Assembly (NCBI GenBank): GCA_009843525.1
Contig: VYDH01000016.1
Coordinates: forward strand, 142,654-206,653
Origin: Acidimicrobiales bacterium
Lineage (GTDB): Bacteria > Actinomycetota > Acidimicrobiia > Acidimicrobiales > Poriferisodalaceae
Direction of reading: 5' to 3'
Length of the DNA: 64,000 nucleotides
Part shown: positions 56,058 to 64,000 of the stretch, piece after piece
Layout of the letters: each line of letters opens with the position of its first letter
How positions within the stretch are numbered: the stretch's first letter is position 1
The notes under the pieces: model-generated
The model's database searches: none
What the model was told of the DNA's origin: nothing
The model's input: the letters and a program-made list of their open reading frames with translations, nothing else
Program-made: the position numbers and the translations under genes

Positions 56058-56957
56058 GTGCCGCAGTTTGAGACGATCCTGTACGAGGTTGACGACCGCG
56101 TCGCCACCATCACGCTGAATCGCCCCGAGCGCCTGAACGCGTTCAACAGCCAGATGCTGCGTGATGTGATGGACGCCATCGATCTGGTCGATGCCGACGA
56201 CGACGTCCGGGCGGTGATCTTCACCGGCGCCGGCCGTGGCTACTGCGCCGGGGCCGACCTGAGCGGGGGCGCTGACACCTTCGACTTCGACAGCCAATCA
56301 GATGAACGCAAGGCCGAGCGCGCCTCCGAGCGGGGCGAGGGCGGCGACCTGGCGTGGATGCGCGACGGCGGCGGGCTGCTCACGCTGCGCCTGTACGAGT
56401 GCAACAAGCCGCTGATCGCTGCGATCAACGGACCAGCGGTCGGCGTGGGCGTCACGATGACGCTGCCGATGGACATCCGCCTGGCGTCCAGCAAGGCCCG
56501 CATCGGGTTCGTGTTCGCCCGCCGCGGCGTGGTGCCCGAGGCCTGCTCGTCGTACTTCTTGCCGCGCGTGGTCGGCCTGTCGCGGGCACTGGAGTGGTGC
56601 TTCAGCGGCCGTGTCTTCGATGCCGACGAGGCGCTCGAAGGGGGACTGGTACGCAGCCTCCACGAGCCTGATGACCTGCTGCCGGCGGCCCGGGCGATTG
56701 CGGCCGAGATCGCCGAGAACACGTCGGCCATCTCGGTGACGGTGATCCGCCACATGCTGTGGCGCATGCTCGCAGCCGACCACCCGATGGAGGCCCACAA
56801 GATCGACTCCCGGGGGATCTTCCACCTTGGGCGGGGCGCCGACGCTCACGAGGGCGTTGCGTCGTTCCTCGAGAAGCGGCCGCCGGAATTCTCGCTGCGC
56901 CCCACCCAGGACCTGCCCGAGTACTTCCCCTGGTGGGATGAGCCCGAATTCAGCTAG
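56058..56957 (+). CDS. Enoyl-CoA hydratase/isomerase family protein
   Basis: 299 residues. Crotonase fold: ITLNRPERLNAFN near residue 15, oxyanion-hole residues in GAGRGYCAGADLSGG near 57 and INGPAVGVGVTMTLPMD near 120, and RRGVVPEACSSYFLPR, which carries the glutamate expected of hydratases. The residue range 75-105 is a charged insert. It probably hydrates 2-enoyl-CoA in fatty acid or branched-chain breakdown; the exact substrate is unknown. GTG 56058 follows GAGGGGG by about four bases. Its 3' end overlaps the convergent MFS gene by eight bases. Confidence 0.88.
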   Translation: MPQFETILYEVDDRVATITLNRPERLNAFNSQMLRDVMDAIDLVDADDDVRAVIFTGAGRGYCAGADLSGGADTFDFDSQSDERKAERASERGEGGDLAWMRDGGGLLTLRLYECNKPLIAAINGPAVGVGVTMTLPMDIRLASSKARIGFVFARRGVVPEACSSYFLPRVVGLSRALEWCFSGRVFDADEALEGGLVRSLHEPDDLLPAARAIAAEIAENTSAISVTVIRHMLWRMLAADHPMEAHKIDSRGIFHLGRGADAHEGVASFLEKRPPEFSLRPTQDLPEYFPWWDEPEFS

Positions 56958-58218
56958 CAGATGCTGAGCCGGGGTCGTCGCCCCAGCCGGTGAGCGCGAT
57001 GCCGGCAGCGCAGGCGGCGACCGCGAGCCCGAAGGCGGGACCGAAGCTGTCGAACCAGTCGGCCGTCGCACCGCCGAGCTGCGGTCCTGCGGCCAAGCCG
57101 AGGCCGAACAGGATCGTGGCCACTCCGTAGGCAGCGCCGAATTCGTCGCCGGAGAGGCTGTCGCTGACCCGGGCTGCGATCGAGGCGATGACGCCGGTGA
57201 ACGAGGTGCCGAATATGAACGCCGCCGTCCACGCCAGTGCCTGCCCGCCAGCTTCGAGCAGGGGGTAGGCGGTCATGAAGACGGTGGAGATCATCGACAC
57301 GCAGAACCCGATGGTCACGGTGCGCCGCCTGCCGAGGCGATCCGCTGAGCGTCCGAAGATCGGCCCGCCGGCGATGCTGCCGACGCCGATCAATGAGAAG
57401 GCAATCGTGGCGTCCCGCGCGTCGAAGAGGTCGGCGTATCCCTCGAGATGGGCCACGATGAACGTGAGCACTGTCGTGACGACGAAGGCGTGCAGCGTGT
57501 AGGCGGTGATCAGCCGGCCGGCCTGGGGCACCTTGGCGAGCGCGGCGCGGGCACCTGCGAAGCCGGTGTGACCAGGCGTGCGTGACCATCTGCGTACGGC
57601 GACGGTGAGAGCGATCAATGCTGCGGCGCCGATGACGAGCTCGATCCGGTACACGTTGCGCGGATGGCTGAGGTCTGCCGCGACCAGCGCAGCCTCGCCG
57701 CTTGGGGTGCCGTCTGTACGGCTCAGGAACGCGTCGATGGCCGCCGCGGCCACCATGCCGCTGCCGACGCCGCCGGTCATCCAGCCGGCTGCAGCACCCC
57801 GGCGCTCGGGCCCCAGCAGCTCTGCGGCGAGCCCAGGGGTGCCCACCCACACACCAGCCGCGCAGAAGCCCGTCAATGCCAGCGCGAAGGCCGCGACGCC
57901 GACATTCGGGCTCCATGCCAGCAGGGCCAAGCCGGCCACGTTGCCGGCAAGGCCGATCCGCACGGCTCCGCTCAGGCCCGTGCGTCCCACCGTGAGCGCA
58001 ACCACCAGCGAGCCCACCACGTACAGCAGCAGGTTCAGCGAGCTGAGCGCGCTGGCGACGGTGTTGGACAGGCTGAACCCGTCGCGCATGTCGGCGTAGA
58101 GCAGCGAATAGGTGAATCGGCCGAACGACTGCGACACCGCCGCCGACGCCGCCAGCGTCAGCAGCGTGCCGATCCGGCGTGTGCGGCTGAACCCGTCGGC
58201 GTGGGCCACTGAGGTCAT
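56950..58218 (-). CDS. MFS transporter
   Basis: 422 residues, twelve predicted helices. Family features include GRFTYSLLYADMRDGF after helix 1, a central cytosolic loop (RRWSRTPGHTGF), and the repeat of the motif-A type loop GRSADRLGRRRTVTIGF between helices 8 and 9. Probably a proton-linked exporter or importer; the YbfB/CynX-like group is a possibility. The substrate cannot be predicted. ATG 58218 is preferred over an upstream TTG at 58257 because helix 1 begins shortly afterwards. Confidence 0.85.
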   Translation of the reverse strand: MTSVAHADGFSRTRRIGTLLTLAASAAVSQSFGRFTYSLLYADMRDGFSLSNTVASALSSLNLLLYVVGSLVVALTVGRTGLSGAVRIGLAGNVAGLALLAWSPNVGVAAFALALTGFCAAGVWVGTPGLAAELLGPERRGAAAGWMTGGVGSGMVAAAAIDAFLSRTDGTPSGEAALVAADLSHPRNVYRIELVIGAAALIALTVAVRRWSRTPGHTGFAGARAALAKVPQAGRLITAYTLHAFVVTTVLTFIVAHLEGYADLFDARDATIAFSLIGVGSIAGGPIFGRSADRLGRRRTVTIGFCVSMISTVFMTAYPLLEAGGQALAWTAAFIFGTSFTGVIASIAARVSDSLSGDEFGAAYGVATILFGLGLAAGPQLGGATADWFDSFGPAFGLAVAACAAGIALTGWGDDPGSASAS

Positions 58219-58284
58219 GAACAGCCCGGTTTCTGTCTCATGGCGCGACGAAGGCAATTCCCGGCGCGCACAGTCGTGGGCGGA

Positions 58285-58896
58285 TCAGTCGTGCGGCCAG
58301 GTGACTGCTGGCAGCGGGGGACGCTGGCGGTAGATCGTCTCTGTCGTGATGACCCGTCGAGGCGAGCGTTCGGTGTCGGCGAACTTCGCCACATCGGCAC
58401 GGATGACCTCGCGATCGTGGTCGTCTCCGAAGAAGCGTTCACGCATGTCGTCGAGAGAGGCGAACGCGACCAGGGCGAAGCCGTCATAGGACGGGCCGTT
58501 GAGGGTGGCCACAACGCTGAGCTGGGTGTAGTCCCACATGCCGGGGTGATGGCGCAGCGCCAGCGGAACGTGGGTGTCGCGCCAGTGGCTGTCGCCCTGC
58601 GCGTGGGTCAGCCGGGGGTGGTGGACCATGGGGAAGATGGCGGTGAGTCCCGGCGAGGCAGTGCCCGGGTCGGACCCCAGCGGGCGCTCGCGGATGACGC
58701 GTGAGAACGCCAGGTAGGTGCCGACCGCCGCCGCTGGCGTCAGCAGGTCCGGATCATCGGTCATTGCCCGCACCAGCGTGCGGAAGGGGAACTCACGACG
58801 GTCGTCCGGGTCGGCGGTGTAGCACACGCCGCCGACGCTGGCCGCTGCGGTTGCTGCGGCATCCGGATCGTTTCCCGTGACGACGAGCTCGTGCAT
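58285..58896 (-). CDS. EthD-domain protein
   Basis: 203 residues. The C-terminal ~110 match the EthD dimeric alpha/beta barrel pattern (AIFPMVHHP, HWRDTHVPLALRHHPGM, YDGFALVAFASLDDMRERF). The N-terminal ~90 probably form a second, diverged ferredoxin-like half. EthD-type proteins appear in ether or hydrocarbon degradation and polyketide pathways, usually without an assigned reaction. The many histidines could contribute to catalysis or metal binding. TAGCGT six bases upstream supports ATG 58896. Confidence 0.75.
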   Translation of the reverse strand: MHELVVTGNDPDAAATAAASVGGVCYTADPDDRREFPFRTLVRAMTDDPDLLTPAAAVGTYLAFSRVIRERPLGSDPGTASPGLTAIFPMVHHPRLTHAQGDSHWRDTHVPLALRHHPGMWDYTQLSVVATLNGPSYDGFALVAFASLDDMRERFFGDDHDREVIRADVAKFADTERSPRRVITTETIYRQRPPLPAVTWPHD

Positions 58897-58902
58897 GCCA
58901 GC

Positions 58903-58908
58903 ACGCTA
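58903..58908 (-). promoter_or_regulatory. -10-like TAGCGT before the EthD gene
   Basis: Minus-strand TAGCGT ends six bases before ATG 58896. It sits in a small dyad, CAGCAC (58900-58905) and GTGCTG (58909-58914) around CTA, which might also be an operator. Confidence 0.4.
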
Positions 58909-58982
58909 GTGCTGGGCATCAAGCGCAGTGCGACCCTGATGACGCGCGGACGGTGAGCCGGCTCGCCCGGCAGGATGGGGGC

Positions 58983-59327
58983 GTGCTTGAGATGGACGAG
59001 GCCCGTTTTGCCGACCTGGTGGAGCAGGCGCTCGAAGACATTCCGGATGCGCTGCGCTCGCTGATGGACAACGTCGCCATCTTCGTGGAGGACCGAGGGG
59101 AAGATCCGGACCTGCTCGGCGTGTATGAGGGCATCCCGCTGACCGAGCGCCACGACTACGGCGGCCTGGCGATGCCCGACAGCATCGTCATCTACCGGCT
59201 GCCGATCCTGGAGATGTGCGAGACGGCCGACGATGTCGTCGAAGAAGTGCTGGTGACGGTTGTGCACGAGATTGCGCACCACTTCGGCATCGACGACGAC
59301 CGGCTGCACGAGCTCGGCTGGGACTGA
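58983..59327 (+). CDS. Zincin-like metallopeptidase family protein
   Basis: 114 residues. The motif HEIAHHFGIDDDRLHELGW near the C-terminus has HExxH plus a downstream acidic/His segment typical of the small Zincin_1 (formerly DUF1025) family. The N-terminal part MDEARFADLVEQALEDIPDAL and the VAIFVEDRG strand also fit. Function in vivo is unknown. GTG 58983 is preferred because of the upstream G-run and family length; GTG 58953 or ATG 58995 are alternatives. It converges with the acyl-CoA dehydrogenase gene. Confidence 0.85.
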   Translation: MLEMDEARFADLVEQALEDIPDALRSLMDNVAIFVEDRGEDPDLLGVYEGIPLTERHDYGGLAMPDSIVIYRLPILEMCETADDVVEEVLVTVVHEIAHHFGIDDDRLHELGWD

Positions 59328-59342
59328 TCGAATCCTCAGGAG

Positions 59343-60467
59343 TCACAAGCGGCCGAGGCCGAGATCGAGGCGGCCGCGGGCAACGTTCGCGGCCAGCACC
59401 TCGGTGGGTCCCTCTGCCAAGCGCAGGGCGCGCACGCGCCGCAAGATGTCGGCCAGTGGGTGGCCGTCCACCAGCGCCGTTCCGCCGACGAGCTGCACGG
59501 CGTCGTCGCAGATCCGGCTGAGCGTCTCGGTGGCCAGCGACTTGGCTGCCATCACCTCGTTGACGGCGTTTTCGCCGGCATCGAGCAGGCGTGCGGTGCG
59601 GTAGAGCGCGCTGCGAGCCGCGTAGGCGGCGATCCGCATGTCTCCCAGCGTCGCCCGCTCCAGATCGGTGCCGACCCGCGCCGGTTCGTCTGTCGAGCCG
59701 CGCCGTCCCGCCCGTTCCACCAGCGTCTGCTCCACGAGGTCGATCGCGAATCGGCACTGGCCGATGCAATCGGCCGCAATCGCCATGCGCGTGGCGTTGA
59801 TCTGGCTCATCGCTCGTCGCAGGCCACCCCCAGCCTCGCCGATGACATGTGTGTCGGGCACGCGCACGTCAGCGAACGTGAACGCAGCATGGTGGCTGCC
59901 GTCGAGGGTGCCGAATCGCTGCTTGAGCGTCACGCCCGCCCGGTCGGTCTCGATGAGCACCATCGCAGGGCCGACCCCTTCCACCTCCACCAGCGCGTTG
60001 ATGAAGTCGGCGTCAGCGCCCCCCGTCACGTATGACTTCGCTCCGTTGACCACCAATTCGTCGCCGTCACGCCGTGCCCAAGTGTGGCGCGGGGCGTTGG
60101 CAGGCTCGGTGAACCCGAAACCGCTGCGCAGCTCCCCGGCGAGATACGGCAGCAAGAACTGGCTGCGCAACGGCTCGCCGATATCGGCGAGCACGCCCGG
60201 CGAGGGCCCGAAAACACCCGGCAGGTGAGTCACATTGCGGCTGCCGAGCGTGTCACGCACGACGACCAGCGCCAGCGCGCCGGCCTCAGTGCCGCCGACC
60301 GGCACCGGTTGGGTCATGCCGAACACCCCAGCCGACTTGGATGCCTCCCGCACCGCCACTCCGACGTCGCCCGCGTCGACCCGGACCGACAGCGCCACCA
60401 GTTCGTCAGCCAGACGCTCGGCGGTGCGCAGCACCTCGGCGTGCTCGGTGTCCAAGAATTCAGGCAT
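59343..60467 (-). CDS. Acyl-CoA dehydrogenase family protein
   Basis: 374 residues. FAD-dependent alpha,beta-dehydrogenation of acyl-CoA is the family reaction. FGFTEPANAP corresponds to the flavin-binding GxTEP loop, AKSYVTGGADAD to the beta domain, and RICDDAVQLVGGTALVDGHPL with LRLAEGPTEVL to the C-terminal helical domain, whose Glu is the probable catalytic base. It lies 21 bases after the dienelactone hydrolase gene and may be co-transcribed. Substrate chain length is unknown. Confidence 0.9.
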   Translation of the reverse strand: MPEFLDTEHAEVLRTAERLADELVALSVRVDAGDVGVAVREASKSAGVFGMTQPVPVGGTEAGALALVVVRDTLGSRNVTHLPGVFGPSPGVLADIGEPLRSQFLLPYLAGELRSGFGFTEPANAPRHTWARRDGDELVVNGAKSYVTGGADADFINALVEVEGVGPAMVLIETDRAGVTLKQRFGTLDGSHHAAFTFADVRVPDTHVIGEAGGGLRRAMSQINATRMAIAADCIGQCRFAIDLVEQTLVERAGRRGSTDEPARVGTDLERATLGDMRIAAYAARSALYRTARLLDAGENAVNEVMAAKSLATETLSRICDDAVQLVGGTALVDGHPLADILRRVRALRLAEGPTEVLAANVARGRLDLGLGRL

Positions 60468-60488
60468 CTCGGGCGCGTGCCTCCGAGT

Positions 60489-61265
60489 TCAGCTCAGGTT
60501 GCGGTCGAAGAGATCGGCAAGCCGCTCGTAGTGCAGTTCGGCACCCTCGGGCGAGAAGCAGTAGCGCTCGGGGAAGACGAAGCCGTGCTCGGTGCCGGGA
60601 TAGGTCTCGACGGTGTGCTGCACGTCGATGGTGGGCAAGTGGGCCTTCAGTGCTGCCGTTTCCTCTTCACTGACGTAGACGTCGTTCTCGGCGACGCCGA
60701 AGTAGAGCTCACCGGACACGTCTCCAAGCTTGAGATGCGGCGAGTCGCCTTCGTCGGTCACGATGCCCGCGCCGTACAGCGATGCGGCTGCGGCGAACCG
60801 ATCCGGATATGCGCCGGCTGCGGCCATCACGAGCCGCCCGCCCATGCAGTAGCCGACGCCGCCGATCCGGCCGGCGTCGATGCCGTCTTGACGCTCGAGC
60901 CAGCCCAAGATGACGCCGGTGTCAGCGATGATGCGCGGGTTGGTGATGTTCCCGGCGAGTTCCATCATGAATTCACGCACGGGCAGGTAGTCGTCGTCGC
61001 CGAGCCGGTTGGCGTCGATGTCGACATGTCGCGCCAGTCGGTAGAACGAGTTCGGCAACACGACCACGTAGCCCATTGCCGCGATGCGCTCGGCAATGCC
61101 CACCAGCTCAGGTCGGATTCCCGACGCCGGCATGTACACGATCACAGCCTGCAGAGTCCCGTCCCGCTCGGGCGTGATCACATGGCAGTTCATGGTGCCG
61201 TCTGCCGTGGTCAAGTCAATCTCGGCAACCGTGGCGGCGTAGTTCTGATTCGGCATCTCACTCAT
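60489..61265 (-). CDS. Dienelactone hydrolase family protein
   Basis: 258 residues. An alpha/beta hydrolase with a cysteine nucleophile in GVGYCMGGR near residue 140, the Asp in VAENDVYVS and the His in GTEHGFVFP, forming a Cys-Asp-His triad. Classical members open dienelactones in chlorocatechol breakdown, but many actinobacterial homologues act on other esters. There is no ring-cleavage gene nearby, so a different substrate is likely. It is probably cytosolic, with no signal peptide. Confidence 0.88.
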   Translation of the reverse strand: MSEMPNQNYAATVAEIDLTTADGTMNCHVITPERDGTLQAVIVYMPASGIRPELVGIAERIAAMGYVVVLPNSFYRLARHVDIDANRLGDDDYLPVREFMMELAGNITNPRIIADTGVILGWLERQDGIDAGRIGGVGYCMGGRLVMAAAGAYPDRFAAAASLYGAGIVTDEGDSPHLKLGDVSGELYFGVAENDVYVSEEETAALKAHLPTIDVQHTVETYPGTEHGFVFPERYCFSPEGAELHYERLADLFDRNLS

Positions 61266-61334
61266 CCTCGGGACTCGAGCTGCGTGACGGCGCGCTGCCG
61301 CCCGAGACGGTAGTTGCGGAAGGCGCGCCGCGGC

Positions 61335-62459
61335 CTAAACCGTGTGGCTGTGGACCCAGTCGACGATGAGGTCGGCGGCTTCGGCTCGCGCGCCGGCGGG
61401 TTCCGTCAGGTAGTGGTCGCCCGAGATGGAGTGCACCGGCACGTCCGGCGCACCGGGCCGGCCGCGCAGTGCGTTGACGATCTTGGCGGTGTCGGACGAG
61501 AAGATGCCGGTATCGGCATCGGCGTCGATGACGATTGCCGGCAAATGGATGTGCTGCGCTTGGTCGGTGCTGCACTGCGAGTCGGCGAGGCTCCACATCG
61601 ACAGCCAGGTCCGCAGGGAGCTCACCGTCCCGACGCCGAAGATCCCGTAGTTGGCCCGGCGCGGATCGCCGAGGTAGCAGCCGGGCACGACGCGCCGGCT
61701 GGGGTCGATCGAGCCGTCCAGCATGCGCAGGTCTGCCCACAGTCGCGGCACCACGAACAGGCGCTCGCGGTGCCCTGCTGCCGCGAGCCGGTCCAGCTCG
61801 CTCCTGCACCAGGCGGTGATGCGTTCGTTGCGGGCCCGCTGGGCACGCCGGTACACCGTGATGAATTCAGCGTCGAACGGCGGCTGCCGCTCCGCGCCGA
61901 ACGGGTCGAGGGTGGGGTCGACGCTGAGCGGATCGTTCTCGTCGGTGACCGACGGGTCCATCCAGTTGGTCAGCACCTCAGCGCGGCCGGTGTGCGCCAC
62001 GATCGAGACGTACAGGTCGCCTCCCGCTAGATCCTCGATCGCCGGGTGCAACCCTCGCCGGCTGTACTCCGGCACCAGGTTGGGCGCCGTGGCCTGCGCT
62101 TGGTAGGTGGCCATCAGCGAGCCCCCGCCGCTGTTGCCCAGCAGCACCACGCAGTCGACGCCCTGGCTGCGCAGCCAGCGGACGCCTACGTCGATGTCGG
62201 CCAGCGCCAGATCGGCCAGGAAGTAGGGCTCGGCCCCTCTGAAGCGGGTGTTCCAGCCGAGAAAGCCCAGGCCCCGCTCGGCGATGTAGCTGGCCAGGTA
62301 GTGCTCGCTGAAATCGATGTTGTAGTGGGTCGCTATGAGCGCGGTACGGGGCTCGTGCCCATCGGGCCGGTGGTACACGCCTTGGCAGGGATGCCCGCCC
62401 ACGCCCGATCGGGGGGCGCTGGCACTCGGCAGCGCGACGAACTCGCGGGTGATGCCCAT
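61335..62459 (-). CDS. Alpha/beta hydrolase
   Basis: 374 residues. Nucleophile elbow GNSGGGSL near residue 110 with Ser, IDADADTGIF as the probable acid strand and ISGDHYL as the His turn. IATHYNIDFSEHY and FLGWNTRFRG resemble an oxyanion region. A large cap domain lies between. No signal peptide. Substrate unknown; the group (VOC protein, hydrolases, acyl-CoA dehydrogenase on one strand) suggests a catabolic unit. Confidence 0.8.
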   Translation of the reverse strand: MGITREFVALPSASAPRSGVGGHPCQGVYHRPDGHEPRTALIATHYNIDFSEHYLASYIAERGLGFLGWNTRFRGAEPYFLADLALADIDVGVRWLRSQGVDCVVLLGNSGGGSLMATYQAQATAPNLVPEYSRRGLHPAIEDLAGGDLYVSIVAHTGRAEVLTNWMDPSVTDENDPLSVDPTLDPFGAERQPPFDAEFITVYRRAQRARNERITAWCRSELDRLAAAGHRERLFVVPRLWADLRMLDGSIDPSRRVVPGCYLGDPRRANYGIFGVGTVSSLRTWLSMWSLADSQCSTDQAQHIHLPAIVIDADADTGIFSSDTAKIVNALRGRPGAPDVPVHSISGDHYLTEPAGARAEAADLIVDWVHSHTV

Positions 62460-62478
62460 CTGTCAGCCGGCCCGGAGC

Positions 62479-62979
62479 TCAGGCCGATGCGTCGGCGGGG
62501 ATGGGGGAGCGCATCACTTCCAGCGCCTCGGCGGGATCGGGCTCGATGCCGGTGGTGTCCCGGCAGAGCTCCACCATGATCCCATTCGGGTCGACGAAGT
62601 AGAGCGAGTGGCACCAGCCATGGTCCACTTCCATCAGCGGCTCGATGTCGGCGGCAGCCATGCGCTCGCGGGCAGCCTCTTGCTGCTCTGGCGTCGCCCG
62701 AACGGCGACGTGATTGACCCACACCGGCAGCCCCACCGTTGCGCTGAGATCGGTGCTGTAGTCGGCCTGTTCACCCATGTTCTGGATGTAGAAGAAGGCA
62801 ATGCACTCGCCATCGCCGATGTCGTAGAAGACGTGCTTGATGTGGCCTGTCGGCCCGCCGTCGGGGTGCGGGCGCTCGGCGTGCTCGGCGTGCACCAGCG
62901 GGAAACCCATCAAGTCCTCGTAGAAGCGGTGTGTCGCCTCGAGGTCCCGTGTTGCGTAGGCGACGTGGTGAAGTCCCAT
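62479..62979 (-). CDS. VOC (glyoxalase/extradiol dioxygenase-like) protein
   Basis: 166 residues. Two beta-alpha-beta-beta-beta modules: GLHHVAYATRDLEATHRFYED begins the first, with the metal-ligand His in LHHVAY; WVNHVAVRAT and DPNGIMVELCRD in the second supply the second His and Glu. The family covers isomerases, dioxygenases and fosfomycin-type enzymes; the present substrate is unknown. ATG 62979 follows GGGGGAG at good spacing. Confidence 0.85.
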   Translation of the reverse strand: MGLHHVAYATRDLEATHRFYEDLMGFPLVHAEHAERPHPDGGPTGHIKHVFYDIGDGECIAFFYIQNMGEQADYSTDLSATVGLPVWVNHVAVRATPEQQEAARERMAAADIEPLMEVDHGWCHSLYFVDPNGIMVELCRDTTGIEPDPAEALEVMRSPIPADASA

Positions 62980-63058
62980 GGCTCCCCCTGCTGCAGAATT
63001 CACCGCAAGGCTCTCACATTCCAGCAGGCCGATTCGTCCGTGCGCCGGGCGAGGTGCG

Positions 63059-63541
63059 CTAGTTGAGCCCGAAGCTCGCCACATTCAGGTACTCGCCCCA
63101 TGGAGCTGCTTCGACCAAGCTGATCTCGGTGACCTCGAACGTCTCACTGAGGCATGGCCAGTCGACTGATGGCCGCCTCTTGCGGAAGCGGGCGATGGTG
63201 AGGTGCCCCACGAAGGGGTGATCCGGCGGCGGGTCGCCGATGTAGCGCGTGCAGTCGATGACCGACGCGGCGAGCTCGTCGGCGCCCGCGGCGGGAAGCA
63301 TGAGCACGCCCCGACCCAGTTGCTCCGGCGCCGGTCCGAGCGTTACCGATGTCTCGCCGAATGACTGTACGCCGAGGGTGCTGAGCGCTTCGCCGGTGTC
63401 GCATTCGCCGAGGAACCGGATCGTGATGTGCAAGCGGTGTGGCTTGGTCCAGCTGACACCTGGCTCGGATGGTCTCGGCAGATCAGCCAGTTCGTCGACG
63501 ACGGAGGCGGGCGGCCAGACGGCGACGAACAGGCGCGGCAC
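63059..63541 (-). CDS. thpR: RNA 2',3'-cyclic phosphodiesterase
   Basis: 160 residues. Two HxTx motifs, HITI near residue 38 and HLTI near residue 112, define the 2H phosphoesterase fold (LigT/ThpR). It hydrolyses 2',3'-cyclic phosphates on RNA; a ligase activity on tRNA halves has been seen in vitro for relatives. GTG 63541 is supported by TAGGTT six bases upstream. The gene is diverged from the terminal lipoprotein. Confidence 0.9.
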   Translation of the reverse strand: MPRLFVAVWPPASVVDELADLPRPSEPGVSWTKPHRLHITIRFLGECDTGEALSTLGVQSFGETSVTLGPAPEQLGRGVLMLPAAGADELAASVIDCTRYIGDPPPDHPFVGHLTIARFRKRRPSVDWPCLSETFEVTEISLVEAAPWGEYLNVASFGLN

Positions 63542-63547
63542 GGCGCG

Positions 63548-63553
63548 AACCTA
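63548..63553 (-). promoter_or_regulatory. -10-like TAGGTT before thpR
   Basis: Minus-strand TAGGTT ends six bases before GTG 63541, another leaderless-type placement. Confidence 0.45.
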
Positions 63554-63628
63554 GCGGTGTGTCTCGGCCGTGCTGGAGACACTGGGTCCCAGGCTCGATG
63601 CCGCTCCGGAGCCGGCGCGGAGGCGGGT

Positions 63629-63634
63629 TACGCT
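63629..63634 (+). promoter_or_regulatory. -10-like TACGCT before the terminal lipoprotein
   Basis: TACGCT ends seven bases before GTG 63642 and is identical to the hexamer at 3499. No Shine-Dalgarno site at useful spacing, consistent with leaderless initiation. Confidence 0.45.
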
Positions 63635-63641
63635 CGCAGGG

Positions 63642-64000
63642 GTGATCCTGGTACTGCGCCGAGCGGCGCTGATCGCTGCCTCGTGCGCCATAGGTGCGAG
63701 CCTGCTCGCCAGCTGCAGGAGCGACAGCGACGAGACACCTCAGACCGTGGCGCAGGACGCAGCCACGACGACAGCCACACCAGTAGTCGCATCGACTGCA
63801 GCTACGACGACGGAAGCGCCGGTCTCGAGCGACACCACCGTCCCCGCAACCACTGATGTCGCGGCCGCAGACGCCGCCTCCGAGCAGGTCGAAACGCAGG
63901 CTCAGACCGGGCAGGGGGTCGGCGACGAGGTCGAGGAGATCGAGGAGATCGAAGAGGTCGAGGAAGTCGAAGAGGTCGAGGAAGTCGAAGAGGTCGAGGA
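63642..64000 (+). CDS. Acidic-repeat lipoprotein, N-terminal part
   Basis: Open from GTG 63642 to the window edge (119 codons, no stop). A signal peptide with lipobox LLASC (mature Cys near residue 25) is followed by a Thr/Ala-rich linker with ATTT and TTTEAP clusters, typical of wall-spanning stalks. From residue ~96 it is a run of Glu-Glu-Val/Ile triplets encoded by an 18-base tandem repeat. It would be a strongly acidic surface lipoprotein. The C-terminal domain and function lie outside the window. Confidence 0.75.
   Translation, partial: MILVLRRAALIAASCAIGASLLASCRSDSDETPQTVAQDAATTTATPVVASTAATTTEAPVSSDTTVPATTDVAAADAASEQVETQAQTGQGVGDEVEEIEEIEEVEEVEEVEEVEEVE
63927..64000 (+). repeat. Tandem repeat encoding Glu-Glu-Val, unit 18 bases
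   Basis: Triplets GAG/GAA-GAG/GAA-GTC/ATC repeat from 63927. From 63951 the exact 18-base unit GAAGAGGTCGAGGAAGTC occurs twice (63951-63968, 63969-63986) and a third copy is cut by the window end. Copy number beyond the edge is unknown and may differ between strains. Confidence 0.9.

Noticed and set aside
63428..63856. Plus-strand frame across the thpR-lipoprotein boundary
   Set aside because: It overlaps thpR antisense and reads the lipoprotein region in a different frame that lacks the signal peptide and lipobox.

Overview
The window is a gene-dense, high-GC chromosomal segment that looks actinobacterial, most likely class Acidimicrobiia. This placement is inferred from the F420 genes (cofE, cofD), a SpoIID-type amidase-activator protein ending in GYW repeats, a DUF5719-like protein beside a huge GT2/membrane protein, a LytR-CpsA-Psr protein, cell-wall-binding repeats, a Tad pilus with no secretin, and an RF2 gene without a programmed frameshift. 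No rRNA, tRNA, CRISPR array or insertion sequence was seen. No gap between genes exceeds 300 bases.

Bases 1-7,900: the 3' end of a leucyl aminopeptidase gene; a conserved hypothetical gene divergent from a sirtuin across an AT-rich palindrome; a rhodanese-ThiF (MoeB-like) fusion; a flavoprotein disulfide-reductase relative; then a tightly overlapping LCP ligase / UDP-glucose dehydrogenase pair. Bases 7,900-33,200 are mostly envelope and sugar-nucleotide genes. They include an NDP-mannose pyrophosphorylase, GDP-mannose dehydratase, phosphomannomutase, phosphomannose isomerase, SpoIID protein, two giant GT/membrane proteins, a DUF5719-like protein, a cell-wall-binding-repeat protein and FtsH. 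Coenzyme F420 genes cofE/cofD, a lysine-2,3-aminomutase-like radical SAM gene and ahcY are interspersed.

Bases 33,300-56,000: a canonical housekeeping order (comF, hpf, secA, prfB, ftsE, ftsX) is split between hpf and secA by about 15.6 kb. This insert carries a monoderm Tad/Flp pilus locus with three paralogous pilin-like genes, a prepilin peptidase, TadE-like proteins (one with a Calx-beta-like domain), TadC/B/A, a TadZ-like ATPase and a duplicated CpaB-like protein. Divergent from it lie a 1,087-residue secreted repeat protein, a lipoprotein and an AAA/DUF4143-type ATPase. Upstream of the large secreted protein a near-consensus promoter is followed directly by a GTG and a (CT)13 tract. This layout suggests phase-variable expression of a surface protein, and it is the best candidate here for an undescribed system.

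Bases 56,000-64,000: metabolic genes (enoyl-CoA hydratase, MFS exporter, EthD-like protein, zincin, acyl-CoA dehydrogenase, two hydrolases, VOC protein, 2',3'-cyclic phosphodiesterase) and the start of an acidic-repeat lipoprotein that runs off the end.

A recurring feature is a TANNNT -10-like hexamer placed 6-10 bases before the start codon of many first genes, which suggests widespread leaderless transcription.
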